NCBI GenBank assembly: GCA_023548195.1
Contig: JAJHZJ010000028.1
Span: forward strand, 2,181,001 to 2,245,000
Direction of reading: 5' to 3'
DNA length: 64,000 nucleotides
Source of the DNA: Bettongia penicillata ogilbyi
Taxonomy: Eukaryota > Chordata > Mammalia > Diprotodontia > Potoroidae
Under the pieces are notes generated by a model, which saw only the letters and a list, made by a program, of their open reading frames with translations, was not told the origin of the DNA and did not search any database. How positions within the stretch are numbered: position 1 is the first letter of the stretch; each line of letters opens with the position of its first letter. A program made the translations under genes and the position numbers. Positions 10,990 to 22,569 of the stretch are shown here, piece by piece.

Positions 10990-11165
10990 TCGTAGATTTA
11001 GAGTCAAAATGGATTGCCTGACTCAGCATCTTCATTTTATACATAAGGCAACTGAATTCCAAAGAAAGGCTGTGACTAGACAAAAAGGTCATACAGGTGG
11101 TATACAGGAAAGCTACAACATAAACCAATTCCTACTTCAGTTTTTTTTTTCCCAGTACACCATGA
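10990..11165 (-). mobile_element. CORE-SINE, MAR1-like, reverse, degraded
   Basis: Starts 'agatcgtagatttagagtca', has 'cttcattttatacataaggc' and 'aaggtcatacaggtgg', and ends in an unrelated T run. The order fits a reverse MAR1-like element with a damaged head. Confidence 0.6.
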
Positions 11166-12139
11166 GTGTTATGAAAACTCTTTTTCCACAGTATCTACAA
11201 CTGATAAAGTAACTAAAAATGATGTGATTACATCTGAGTTGAAACCTAATTATATTTTGCAAGCATTGAGCCAAATAGAAAAAACAGTTAGAAAATAAGG
11301 CTATTGCAAGGGATAGGTTTTAAATTGTTATAACTTAGAATGTATGGCTCTTATCCCCTGATAGGTATCATGAAAAAAATGAACATACAACACCTCTTGC
11401 TGCCCCATCAGTTAAAAGGTTGGAGATTAGACAAAAAAGAGCACCCTTCTTTTTTGAAATGCCATTCTGAAAATTCTCAGTATTGTCCTTATCCTTAATA
11501 CCATCATTGATGTATTTTATTGAGTGCCTACTGTGCATAAAGCATGATGCCAGGCATTGGATCTAATGGGGTGACATTTTCTAGACAGTGATTGATTTCC
11601 CCTGGCATCAAATGTAGAGTCTAATCTTCTTGTATTAGTTGGGCTCACACTATCAGAAGCTGAGCAGAAAGGTTTCATAGGTCTGTTGCTGGTTTCATGT
11701 AAACCAGAAGTACATGTAAGTCAGCATTTATGGGTATACTGCTTTTTAGAGAGGACTTTACCTTACACTCTTTTTAAGTTCAGGTGGTATGCAAAGATAT
11801 CATACTTTAGTTCAACAAACAAGTGATTCTTTAAAAGTAATCTTGTCAGAAGGGCTTTTAAAAATTATTATAGTCATGAAGTTTTGCTTTTAAACATTTT
11901 TAAAGTGGAGTGAAAATGTCACCAAGACACACCACCTGTCTTGTTTTGTAGCCACTTCCCAATGAAATAAAACGTAAACTAAGAAAACTTTGATCTGTCT
12001 CATTGCAAATCCAAATTGAAATGGCATCTTTCCTATTTCTGCTTCATCCAGCACAGAGGTAGTCTCATTGATTGAAATAATAGTTTGGTTCCTTTCAAAG
12101 AATACTTTAAAATTCCAGGTTTATTCTGGTGCTGTACTT
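11166..12139. other. Mostly unassigned sequence with one L2 scrap
   Basis: At 11520-11570 'gagtgcctactgtgcataaa' and 'ccaggcattgg' mark a short reverse L2 3' end. Nothing else in this stretch is recognisable; base composition is AT-rich with short A and T runs. Confidence 0.5.
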
Positions 12140-12375
12140 TAGAGGGGCATCTTGGAGTAGTGGAAAGAGAGTTGGCCTTGTAGCTGGAAAGACCTGACTT
12201 TTAGTCTCCCTTTTGACACACACTGGCCCTGAGATTCTGGGCAACCCACCTCAAAGTTCTCTAGGCAACTCTCTAAGACTTTAATTTGCCAAGAAAGTGC
12301 CAGTTTGCATTGGTAGAAGTTTTTTCTCCTTGGAGTACCTTATGCCAGTGAAATCACAGGTCCCTTTTTTTGTAA
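12140..12375 (+). mobile_element. tRNA-derived marsupial SINE
   Basis: Head 'tggagtagtggaaagagagt', then 'ctggaaagacctgactttta', 'ggccctgagattctgggcaa', 'ctctaggcaactctctaaga', 'gcattggtagaagttttttc' and the family-specific end 'ccagtgaaatcacaggtcc'. The same order is seen at 24195-24425 and 39115-39325, and split at 3975-4830. Confidence 0.8.
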
Positions 12376-12599
12376 CTTTCATAAAATGCGTGGAATGTTG
12401 ATGTATAATGGGGTTATGGTATATACAAACTGGATTACCCTTTTTTTTTAATGTGTGGTTTTTTGGGGGGGTTGTTTTTATTGTTTTGTTAAACAGAAGT
12501 CGGTTTGGTTCATTGATGAGTAAAAAAACAAAAAAAAAAGCATTTGGATTTGGTTCGTTTCAGAATTTAACATACTCATGTTGCTATTTCTTGTTTTTG

Positions 12600-13290
12600 A
12601 TTCATGGTTCTTTTAATTCAGGCCTCTTGCAACTACCCCATTTCCCCCCAACCCCCTTTTTTTTCTCACAGTCCATAGCCCTAGTTCAGGCTCCTATTAC
12701 CACTACTCTCCTTATAATCATCTCTGGTCTATTGTCAGCTGCCTCCTTTCTTGCCCCTCCCAGATCCATCTTTTTCACTGCTCCCTCCCAGAGTCAACAG
12801 ACCTGATCATGCTGTCCTATTCAAAAACTGTTTTGTACAAAATAAAATGCAGACTACCACGCCTGGCTTCCTGGGTCTTCCATAGTCTTCTTCCAGCCAA
12901 CTTTTCCAGCCTTATTTCACACTTGCCACTCTTTATACAACTTTACACTCTGGCCACACTGTTCCCAAGGTTCCTCTGGCTCTTACTCACTTCTTTGACT
13001 TGCAAAGGTGGACCCTGTTTCCTGTGCCTGGAGTGGACTTTGTCCACATATTCACCTATGTTGAAATAGTGTAGGATCATGTGATTTAGAACTTGAAGAG
13101 GCCTTACAGAGAATCTAGTACAACCTTTCATTTTATAGACGAAGGAACCCAGAAAGGTGAACTCATTTACCCAGTCACACAACTTCAGAGCTAGTACTTC
13201 GAATACAGACCTGCGAGCTTCCCCTCACCACCTTCCAAGTCTAGCTTAGTTGCCATCACCTCCCACTAAGCCTTTGCTGAATTAAATTCG
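12600..13290 (+). mobile_element. L2 LINE ORF2 3' region, split by a SINE
   Basis: Landmarks: 'gctcctattaccactactct', 'atcatctctggtctattgtc', 'cctgatcatgctgtcctatt', 'ccacgcctggcttcctgggtcttcc' (split), 'cactctggccacactgttcc', 'tgtttcctgtgcctggagtgg', then after a SINE at 13072-13235, 'accttccaagtctagcttag' and 'cacctcccactaagcctttg'. These follow the L2 ORF2 C-terminus and the start of its 3' UTR. The open frames at 12408-12806 and 12809-13069 lie over L2 and simple sequence and show no intact domain. Confidence 0.78.
13072..13235 (-). mobile_element. CORE-SINE, MAR1-like, nested in L2
   Basis: Plus strand 'aggatcatgtgatttagaac', 'gaagaggccttacagagaat', 'ttcattttatagacgaagga', 'agtcacacaacttcagagct', 'ctcaccac'. 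The L2 at 12600-13290 resumes on the far side in the same orientation, so the SINE is the later arrival. Confidence 0.78.
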
Positions 13291-14581
13291 TGTTTGATTA
13301 AAGCAGTAATAATACCTTGAAAGAGGGACTGATATACCACTAAATATTAAAGAAAAACAACACATCAACTGGAGTGCTGCTAATTGGTTATGTTTTCATG
13401 AACTCTGGCTGTGACTTTTGTGAACCTCGGTCCATTCCTTCTTTTGAACTGTATGACAGGGAGATTTCTCAGTGCTCAAATGTCTATTAAAGAACCAAGC
13501 AGAAAAATTTCAAGTAGCTTCAAATTGATAATTTCTTTTTTTTTCTTGTCCTAGACAGTGCTTGGGTGCAAAACAATACAAGCTTAGGTTCACACAGTGG
13601 TTTCATAGCCAAAGGTGAAATTTCACCAAAGCAGAATTTTCTGTGGACAGTTCTATCAGTTTTCTGAAAGCAAAAACTCATTTTTCTGCCATTTTGTAAA
13701 ACCTCCTACACACACCAACATTTCTATAGTCCTAATGGTAGAAGCTTAACTGTCAATTCTAAATCATAAAAATGGGAATCGGCATGGAGAGTATGTTTTA
13801 AAAGCTTACATGAGAATGTGGGTTTCCTAAAATTAAAAATACTCCCTGATAGAGCCATCCTAGCTAGGCAGAGTTGATAAAATCTTGACATTTTGGTTGA
13901 TCACAGTTTAATATTTTTTTAAGGTGGTGGTGGGTTGTATGTGTGCGTGCATGTGTGTGTTTGTGATAGAGATAGGAAGAGAATGAGAGATCCTTTTATT
14001 TTTTTAAGATTCAGAAAAGAATTTACTCAGTTTCCTAATTCTAGCAAAATGGACCAGTAACAAAGACATCTTTTTTGTCAGGGTCATACTTCAGAAAAGG
14101 GAATTAATTTCTTTTTTTTTAATAGGTCCTTTCACATATTTAAGAAAATACATAATAGTATAAAAGATCAAATGAAATCATTCCTGTAAAGAATTTTGCA
14201 AATGTGAAGGTGATATATACTTTAAATATAAGACTCTATTAATAACTACCTTAAACTTAAAGGTAATTGAAAATACTATAAGAGAATTCCAAGGCCTCCT
14301 GTAGTGTGTTTATGTGTCACTGTGCTTGCTTGTGTACATTGCATTAGCTCTATGCAACATTAAAAATGCATGCCTTCAATGCTGACACTTTTCCTTGCTG
14401 ATCTGTATTGTCCCACTCCCCCTCAATTCTGGTGCTTCTTTAGAACCTAAGGGGAGGGGGAGAGAGGTGGAAGTGCCTGTAATGGAATCCTTGAGGAAAG
14501 AAGCATTTGCTGAATTCTGTTAACTTGGTTATTTGTAGCCAAAATGTCATCTAGTGTGAAAGTGACGCAGTGCAGACTGGA

Positions 14582-14672
14582 GTGTGCGTGCGCGTGTGTG
14601 TGTCTGTGTGTGTGTGTGTCTGTGTGTGTGTCTGTGTGTGTGCGTGTCTGTGTGTGTGTGTGTCTGTGTGTG
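14582..14672. repeat. (TG)n / (TGTC) microsatellite
   Basis: Alternating purine-pyrimidine tract of about 90 bases with CG and TC interruptions (gtgtgcgtgcgcgtgtg at the start). It could adopt Z-DNA under supercoiling. Low-complexity frames over it are not genes. Confidence 0.95.
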
Positions 14673-14960
14673 TTAAAACTTTAATTCCCAGAACATGAAG
14701 TGAGTAGAAGGGCACCACGCTCAAGAATGTCCCTATTTTTAACATGCTATATCAAGTATCAGCCTGGCCACTTTTAATTGGTGTGCGCGGGTATGTTTTT
14801 TTGCAGGCAGATGAAGGGATGAGACCTTCTGTCTGCCCATGATAAACAGCCTTGTGCATTGTTTACTGTGCTTGTACACTCCCAGGCATTGTAGTAGAGG
14901 TAAAAGTTCTCTTTGAAAGTGGTGAATGATGAGAATTCTTTTAAGGGAAGCATTGAGCTC

Positions 14961-15026
14961 AAAGAGGAGGGAGAAGGAGGGGAGGAGGGAGAGAGGTAGG
15001 GGAGAGGAAGAGAGAGAGAAAAGAAA
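14961..15026. repeat. Polypurine tract
   Basis: Two purine-only runs (14961-14996 and 14998-15026) separated by one T, rich in GGAGG and GAGAG steps. Mirror-symmetric parts could form H-DNA, and the G clusters could form a quadruplex. Two overlapping 116-121 residue minus-strand frames arise from it and are not supported as genes. Confidence 0.9.
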
Positions 15027-15884
15027 CATGCAACTCCAGAGAGAAGTACTCGGCTGTACAGTTGCTGTGTGGATAGGAACCAGATGGTAAGCTGGAACAC
15101 CCACTCAGAAAGCCGAGGAGCCAAACATATGGTTAATGGTTAGGAGAAAGGCTTTCAGAGCCAGAGCTCTGCTGACTGCTTCATATTACAGATTGTTACA
15201 GTGTGTCATTACATTGCCAACCTAAGTGCTTAATACCCACTGCGGGCGCTGGGCAGACACTTACAACAAACGACTTTTAGCACTTTGCTGGCACTGAAGG
15301 GAGGGGGGGTTGACATTATGTGTGGGTTGAAATGTCTGTGGGGGGGCAGATGGGATTGTTGAGATGGGGTGAATGGTAAATTTTCAAGGAAAACACTAAA
15401 TCTCATTTTAAAAAAATAAGCAAAGCCCCCTCCCTACACATTAATGAACTTTTAATTTTTTTCAGATAGCAGTGTATGTGTGTGAATACACACTTAGATC
15501 TCATCCCAAACACAAGGCTTTCCCCAACCCGAAACAGTTTATTTAAACAATGGAATTCACCTGGACACGAACACCCACTGTCCTTTCATGCCCAGTATTG
15601 GAAGTGTATGTTTTGGGAGCTTTGGGCAACACCAGGCCATGTTATCTAAGGAACTGCTGAGCTCATTCATCTGCTTTTCACGGCCTGCTTCCTTTTATTT
15701 TTAGCCAAATCCGTCAGGCCTGACAGGCGGGTAATTTGAGCCAGAGAAAGGGCAAAGCTCCAGGTCCTTTCCACAAAGCAATTCTTCTCCTCCCTCCTGG
15801 GAGGCCTCCAAACTTGGCCTGCTCTAGGCAGATGGATTTGTTGAGTCATGTGAGATCATTTACACAAAAACACAGTGAGGCAGT

Positions 15885-15980
15885 GGAAATTAAAAAAAAG
15901 AGAGAGAGAGAAAGAAAAGTGGGGAGGGGTAGAGGAAAGAGGAGGAGAAAGGAAGGGAGTGTGTGTGTGTGTGTGTGCGT
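15885..15980. repeat. Compound (AG)n polypurine / (TG)n tract
   Basis: An A-run, (AG)n, G-rich purine sequence and then (TG)n in direct succession, ending at 'gtgcgtgggc'. It sits inside the repeat-depleted block. Confidence 0.9.
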
Positions 15981-18900
15981 GGGCTCTCGCTCAAGCTGCT
16001 GTTGCTTAGGGTGGTGAGTGTAGGAATTCTGCTCTCAGGCAGCTAGACAGAGGAATGCATTCGATTCGTTTTTTGTATAAGGTAATGTCTAGTTTACAGA
16101 ATGGGGTGGAGCCAGCACAGAGAGTCACTTAAAACAGATTGCCTGGACTGAAAAGGGAAAAAGGGAGGGCAGTGTAAGGGGGGAGAAAAACAAGGCCCAT
16201 GCAAAACAAAGACTGCCCTGTTGACAGCGTTGGGTTCCAGTAGCGGTAAACTACCAACAGGACTTGTTTAGAAAATTAGTTTGCTCTGTGATGTAGTATG
16301 AGTTTGCTTTGTCTTGATGCCAACATGACGGAGACAGTCAGGCGTAGGGGAAGAGGGGGGAAATGGGAACGTTGCTGTTTAATAGTTCCCAGATATTATT
16401 TAGAAGAGGCAGTACTGAAAGGGAGCAAAGGAGAGTGAGTATGGGGGGGGAGGGAGAAGAGGAGGGAGTAATATGGTGGAGAATTACTATGAGATCTGTC
16501 CTCATTGTAGTAGGTAAACAAGGACCTTAGGGCTGATGATAGTTTTAAGAGGAATTGAGGAAGAGTCTTAGAGCCGCCCCCCCCCAATAATTCTTCTCTG
16601 TTGTAATATTCAGGAACTACGACTTTTGAGGTACTTAAAGTCCAATGAATTATACACCTTAATTAAGACAGGGTTAAAAATGTAGTGACTCAGTTTTGTC
16701 CATTGTCATTTACTCTACATGTGCCAAACCATTTACACCTCATCCAAGAGTTTCTTTAGGAGGCACACATTTTTTTCATCTTTTTTTTATTAATCTCCTA
16801 TGACTCATAGAGATGATCTGGCAAAAGGCAAGAGTGGTGACTTTCAAACAATTATTTTTGAGCTGTAGGAAAAAATTGACTTGGTTTTACTTAAAAGTGT
16901 ATTTGATGGCCAAAACTAAATGAAATATGAATGAAAGTGTTCCGTGCTAAGGGAAAGGAAAAGAGCATATTGGAACAGAAGGAAAATGGAAACAGGAAAA
17001 AAAAACTTTTCACAATGATTTATTATGACACATTTCTATATTTGCTTATCTATATTTACATAGCAATATTTTTATATAACCATTTTTTCCTTTCATCTTG
17101 GTATGGAGGCCAATATTGTTGCAATGATCTTGTCTTTTGAGCTATTATTTTACTTCCCATTTTATGGCCTCAGGTTTTTGGTTTTTTCCTTGTGGCCTCA
17201 TAAGAGAAATTTTTAGATGTCAGAATTTCAAATTGAAAAGGGATTTCTTTTTCTTTTTAAACAGATCTGGATTATCCTTTCATACCTACAACTTGGCTGA
17301 TCACATAAATTACTTAGATTGGGGAATACCACGCTCATACCTTTAGCAGACAATTATGTACATTTCCACCATATAACCCCTTTATTTGGAATCAGCATAA
17401 TGACTTATTAATAGAATTAGCACTATAGTATAAAGTTAATATATCTTTGTCTCTATAACCTTAAACAGATATTTAAGATGTTCACTCATAGCAGGCAAAA
17501 GAGTCTTACATTTGATAATAAAATATCTTTTTTTTTTTTTTTTCATTTTACTGAAGGCAAGGCAGACTGGTTCATTCTTGTGATGGTGCTAACCTTTTGT
17601 GCCCTTTTTGGGGGAAGCCTCTATGATAGCAACATTATCCTCGTGGTTATCCCTGCCCTCATCCTTGAGTTTTTCATCTGCATCCTACATTTGACTTTGG
17701 AGTTCTCTCTGTGCACTTAGTTGACTGAGCAATGTGTTATTTCTGACCTCATACCAAAGGGGACAGAGCAGCATTTTCTGTCTTAGCAGTTCTTCAAAGC
17801 AGAATCCCAGGCTGAGAATTCTTGGGAAAGCTTTTCAAGCTGAGCTAATCAGACAAGGGTGCTTGAAGAAGTTTTTCCCACTAGAGCATTTTGAGTTTTT
17901 GTTACACAGAGGAATCTGTGTCATGGAATTCAAATCCTAACAGGTGGAACCCTTCAAATGCAGGCCTAAATACTTTCCCAGAGCTTCCAGAGAGGAAATG
18001 GCTCTACAGTTTGAGGCTGGGGGATGTTGATATAAGCAAAATAGGAACATTTCATCAAGGGGACCAGGGCATAAAGTCTAGGCCATGAGCCCCATGCATC
18101 TCCCAAGGGTCATGGTCATTCACATCCAAGCCCTGGAAGAGGGCATGTAGTTATTTCCATCGACAAAGGAGAAAGTTATCCCATGCCAGTGACCACCATT
18201 GTGGAAGGCTGGAACTCTCATTAATAAGGAATGTGGAGTCTTCCGCAACATTACGGCAGGCATAAATTTCCTCTGTTTGTTTTGTGACGACTAGCATGGG
18301 CTGCTATAATGAGATCAGGGAATCCACCAGGGACAAGGCCTCCATGTAGGCCATTTGAAAGGTTTTCTTTGGCTGCTGCCTAGTCTGATCTGGGAGTGCA
18401 GTGGCTTTCTAACAAACCAGAGTTGTGTGACCCATGGGTATTTCTTTGGCTGGCATCAGTAAAACTGGTTCTTGCCATCTTTGCTTTCCTTCAAAATCTA
18501 ATGCCCCCCCCTGAAAAAAATGCATTTTTTTCCCTTGTGCAGACATATAAAGAAAGAAGATCAAGGTAGATTCATCCCTACAAAACTAGAATTATAAATT
18601 AGATTTGAAGTCCAAGTTCTGGTAATTGTGATATGCTGACTGGTCTCTGCTTTTCTGTCACAAGACAGATTTATCAAACCTAGACAACCACTGAGCTATC
18701 TAAATTTCTCTTTATGAGGCCCTCCCTTGTTTTGTTATAGAGAGCACTTACTATGTAATTATCAACAATGCAAAGAGCGTAAGACCCTATTCAAGATTCT
18801 CTCAGTCCTCAGAGTTAAAAGACAAGTGACCCTCATGTATAGGATCCTAGAGAAAGTAGAATTTAATAGTAAAACTTTTGGTACTATTTTCCTAAAGAAT

Positions 18901-19644
18901 TACATTTTTCTGCCCCCAAGAACCAGGCATGGGCCTTAATATTAGTCCAGTAAGCATACAGGTTTCTGCTCTCAAAAATAAATAATAATAAACCCACTTT
19001 CAGTTGAGATGATGCTTCTCACTGTGGCTTCTTCTCAAGTGATTCTACAAAGTACCTGAATTACTTACTACCTTTGTCCTGAACTTGTCACAGTCAAGGC
19101 TCTAAGTCCTCTTAGTCGCTTTTGAGGGACATGTGTCCCTAGTATATCCTTAGTGTCATTGTTCTCATGTCAATAGATGACCTACTAGTTTCCCTTAATG
19201 TTTAATTCAGTTTTCTACACAGGTCACAGGAAATGTGATTGCTGGGCTATCTCCTCAAAATCTGGCAGGGAAGAAGGAAACTAAAATTGTTTGGAGGACT
19301 GTAGTGATCTTTAGAAATGTCACATGTTTATTAAATTGAAATTGAATTGATCTTTCATTATAAAATTGAAGGAACAAGGATAAGTTGAGCATGGCTTTTA
19401 GTAAGTCTTTGTCCCAGAAGAAAAGGAGGGGAGTTTTTTTCAATCAAAATTGGTTAAATGGGAATCACATATTAATTTGTGTATAAATGCTTAGAGCTTT
19501 GAGCTGTTAACACCCTCTCCCCATACACACATTTTTGCACAAAGTAAACCAATATAGCATCTTGTACCTGGCCTCTATAAATTGTCATTTAGGAATTTTT
19601 ACTTAATTGTTCTTTAAATATGATTATTAATAGTACACTGGAAC

Positions 19645-19890
19645 CCTTTGAGGGCAGCTTGGTGGTGGTGTAGGGGATAGAGTAGTGGGCCTGGAGTCAG
19701 GAAGTCTCGAGTTTAATCTTGCTGTGTGACCCTGAGCAAGTTACTTAGTTCTGTTTACCTCAGTTTCCTCATCTGTCAAATGAACTGGAGAAGGAAATGG
19801 CAAACCTCTCCAGTATCTTTGCCAAGAAAACTCCAAATGGGGTCAGGAAAAGTCGGACATGACTGAAAAGATGAAAAAGAACAACAAAAG
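19645..19890 (+). mobile_element. tRNA-headed, RTE-tailed SINE
   Basis: Well-preserved copy: head 'gggcagcttggtggtggtgt', 'gtgggcctggagtcagg', 'gctgtgtgaccctgagcaag', 'tacctcagtttcctcatctg', 'ctggagaaggaaatggcaaa', 'tttgccaagaaaactccaaa', then the RTE tail 'agtcggacatgactgaaaa' and an 'aacaacaaaag' end. The final block matches the BovB/RTE 3' end. It lies 300 bases from an RTE reverse-transcriptase fossil in the same orientation. Confidence 0.92.
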
Positions 19891-19983
19891 AACCTGTAAA
19901 ATATCTCCCCCCCCCCCACAGAAAGGCAGAAGGTCTAGATATTCTGTTTGATAATCTAGTTACCTTTCTTTGTCTGGATCAAA

Positions 19984-20021
19984 ATGATGACGATGATGAT
20001 GATGGTGACGATGACGACGAC
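19984..20021. repeat. (GAT/GAC)n trinucleotide microsatellite
   Basis: Thirteen or so imperfect GAT and GAC triplets. Its translation would be poly-aspartate, but no open frame of any length extends from it. Confidence 0.9.
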
Positions 20022-20189
20022 AGCAAGTATGTGTTGTAGTCAGAAGCTTATTTTGTCACCTCCATAATATATTTATGATTACAGTCTACATATGTATGAA
20101 GTGCATCCTTGATGAAAATATGAGAACGGAGCAAGCAGACTTTTGCAAACAATATTCTACAGCATGCCACATCTTTACGGTCACATATT

Positions 20190-20660
20190 GACTAAGGCAC
20201 AAAGACTACAAGACATCTTACTCTGCTTATTGTCTGCTGACTATTGTGATTCAATGGAGCAAAATGTTTAAAGCTCTCCTGTAACACGGTGTCTTCCATG
20301 AATATATTAAAATTATACAAGAATTCTTTTATGATAACATGATACAAGATTCCTTTTCTGATGTTAACATCATACAAGATTCCTTGAAAAATTCAATAAC
20401 CCATGACTTTGTTCAATTATAAATAGCAAGAAAGGCATAAAACAGGGACATATATGTTCACTAAAGGTATTTATCATTGCTCTAGAGGATTTCAATGCAA
20501 AATCTAAAAGGAGAGACATTCTTTATAGATGATAAGGCCCTCCATAGGTCGCTCTTTGTAGATGGCATTATTCTGGTTACATCAAGCCCTAGAATGACAG
20601 GACATCTTATACAAGATCTAGTTGCTCAAGAGTTCAACCTAGCAATCTGTGTGGAAGGCA
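20190..20660 (+). pseudogene. RTE (BovB-like) LINE reverse-transcriptase fossil
   Basis: Conceptual translation across frameshifts shows the RTE palm order. Near 20250 'gattcaatggagc' encodes FDSME, the equivalent of AFDS(V/I)E. This is followed by a KALL..GV.H.YIKIIQEFF stretch (20268-20330), a QG block ('aaaacagggaca', about 20440), ALEDF near 20483, and at about 20550-20580 LFVDGIILVTSSP in place of the catalytic FADD motif with its following hydrophobics. At least one in-frame stop and several indels kill it, and both catalytic aspartate positions of FADD are disturbed (VDG). 5' and 3' parts of the LINE are missing here. This is the LINE class whose tail the nearby SINEs carry. Confidence 0.78.
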
Positions 20661-20754
20661 ATGTAGGGGTGGGAGGCTAGGAACAAGTGGAGGAAGAATC
20701 TCTGTTGTCCAGATTTTTAATCTGCCATTGAATGGATGAGATAAGAGTTGGACC

Positions 20755-20900
20755 ATTTTTGTGTGTGTATAGCTATAACTATATAGACACATACATATAT
20801 GTATATACATATGTATGTGCATATATGTATGTGTGTATATACATATATTTATATGTGTGTATACATACATGTATACGTGTGTGTGTATACACACACATCA
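20755..20900. repeat. (TA/TG/CA)n alternating microsatellite with palindromes
   Basis: Alternating purine-pyrimidine sequence with many ATGTAT and ACATAT steps. It ends in a perfect 20-bp palindrome at 20878-20897 centred on GTATAC. Cruciform or Z-DNA formation is possible. Minus-strand frames rich in H, T, Y and I over it are artefacts. Confidence 0.9.
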
Positions 20901-21583
20901 GATAGGAAATGAATTGTGGATATATAGCGTCCAGAATTGAACCAAGAGGAAGAGACAGGGATGGGGTTGCCTTTAGGAGACTGCATTGCTTTTAATGATA
21001 AGTACAAGGAGGGCAAGTACCCCTTCCTGAAACAGAAGCCCAGCTTTTTAACATCACAATTCTTCCAGTGATGTATGGGGCTACAAATCACAGAATAGTA
21101 GCATCTCCAAAGAATCAGAATTAAAAGGACACTCCCAACAATAATGTAAAATTACTGCCTATATGAATTTGACTGTAAACCAGTCATACTTTTCCCAATG
21201 TAAAAAAGGATGAAAAGTCAATTTCTCTAGAAGTTTGTCTATGAAAGGGAGAACAAATATAGTGTTATTATATTTGTCAGTTAACATTTACCACAGTTCA
21301 CATGTTCCTAATTATTTTTGAATATTAATTCTCAAATGACTAAATCAGTACTTATGGAGTGAAGTTTCTGGCTGTTGATGAAACATAAATTGATCGATTG
21401 TAGATTTGTCTTCTAGTTTAGGACAGTTTGGATTTTTGAATTTTAATCCAGCTGGCTTTGACACTTTCAGCAAGGCAACTTAATTTCTCTGGACCTCAAT
21501 TTCATTGAATCATAGAACTGTAGTATTGGAGGGGACTCCAGAAGTCATGCAATTGAGTTCCTTTCCAAATCGGTCAATCAATT

Positions 21584-22090
21584 GATGGGTAAACATTTAT
21601 TAAGCATATACTATACTGCCAAGCAGTATCAGTCAATAAACATTTATTAAGCATCTATATTTTCCAGGCACATAAGTGCTAAGGATACTAAGAAAGATAA
21701 AGGACAGTCCCTACTCTCAAAGAGCCCACAATCTAATGGAGGAGACAACATGCAAATATAAATTAGGAGTAGTCACAGAAGGAAAGTATGAAAATTGAGA
21801 GGGATTGAGAAAGATTCTCAGGAAGAAGGAAGGGAACCCAAGAGGTAGAAGATAAATAGAAAGAACATTTTATACATGGGGAACACCAGTTAGCAGAAAT
21901 GACCTGGATGAAGACCTAGCAAAGGAGATTAAGACGGAATGGTTAGATAGCTAGAAGGTGAACCAGGAGAGAACAGTGTCACGAAAATCTAGAGAAGAGA
22001 GTCTTAAGGAGAAGAGGGTGATCAACAGTGTCAAAGGCTACAGAGAAGTCAAGAAGGATAAGAATTGAAAAAGCCCTTTAGATTTAACAA
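21584..22090 (-). mobile_element. L2 LINE fragment nested in L3/CR1
   Basis: 'aaacatttattaagcatata', 'aaagagcccacaatctaatg', 'gaggagacaacatgcaaata', and, deeper, 'acagtgtcaaaggctacaga' with 'aagtcaagaaggata'. This is reversed L2 3' UTR plus ORF2. The first 60 bases look duplicated: 'aaacatttattaagcat' occurs at 21590 and again at 21637, suggesting two L2 tails or a local duplication. Confidence 0.75.
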
Positions 22091-22569
22091 ATTATGAATT
22101 TCATTTTCAACATCCCCAAAACGTGGTCACCTAGCCTCTACTCAAGGACTTCTGTGATGGAGAACTCACAACCTTCCCAGGCAACCCATTCCACTCTGGG
22201 TCAGTTTTAATATTAGAAAATCTTATCCCTATTGGTCTTTCCCATTGGTCTTAGTTCTGACCTCTAGGATCAACAGAACAGGTCGGATCCCTCTTCCCTC
22301 TGACAACCCTTCAAAACATTTGAAGACTGCTATCATTTTCCTCCTAAGTCATGTATTCTCTTCTCCCATTTCTTCAGCCAGTACTGATACAACACAGCTT
22401 CACATTTCCTCACTACCCTGCTCTCCACAGGGCACATTTCAGCTTGTCATTGTTCCTTCTAAAATATCATGCCTAGACCTGGATGCAGTACTCCATATGA
22501 GGTCTAACAGAAGGCAGAAGAAGATGGGACTTTCATCTCCAGCATCCTGGACATTTTTAATTTGTTTTG

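Larger units (their letters stand above)
13300..19640. other. Transposon-depleted block of about 6.3 kb
   Basis: Reading both strands I find no clear SINE, LINE, LTR or DNA element here, while flanking sequence carries a recognisable repeat roughly every 0.3-0.6 kb. What is present: (TG)n at 14582-14672, polypurine tracts at 14961-15026 and 15892-15960, G-rich stretches near 15300, 16180, 16340 and 16441, and T runs near 13537, 14110, 16775 and 17530. A very weak MIR-like scrap may lie at 14170-14260. Open frames in this block are short, unrelated to known domains and not bounded by convincing splice sites. The block may hold regulatory sequence under constraint; that is inference. Confidence 0.55.

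Noticed and set aside
12408..12806. 132-residue frame
   Set aside because: Crosses T/G homopolymers and an L2 remnant; no domain or splice signals.
14582..14672. Possible CRISPR-like or other regular array
   Set aside because: The spacing is that of simple TG repeats, there are no unique spacers, and the genome is vertebrate.
14739..15124. Two overlapping minus-strand frames of 116-121 residues
   Set aside because: Their bulk comes from a polypurine tract read as serine/leucine/proline; frames shift over the same bases without coding bias.
17478..17720. 80-residue hydrophobic frame that resembles a membrane segment
   Set aside because: Starts across a poly-T run, has no splice-bounded ends and no recognisable family.
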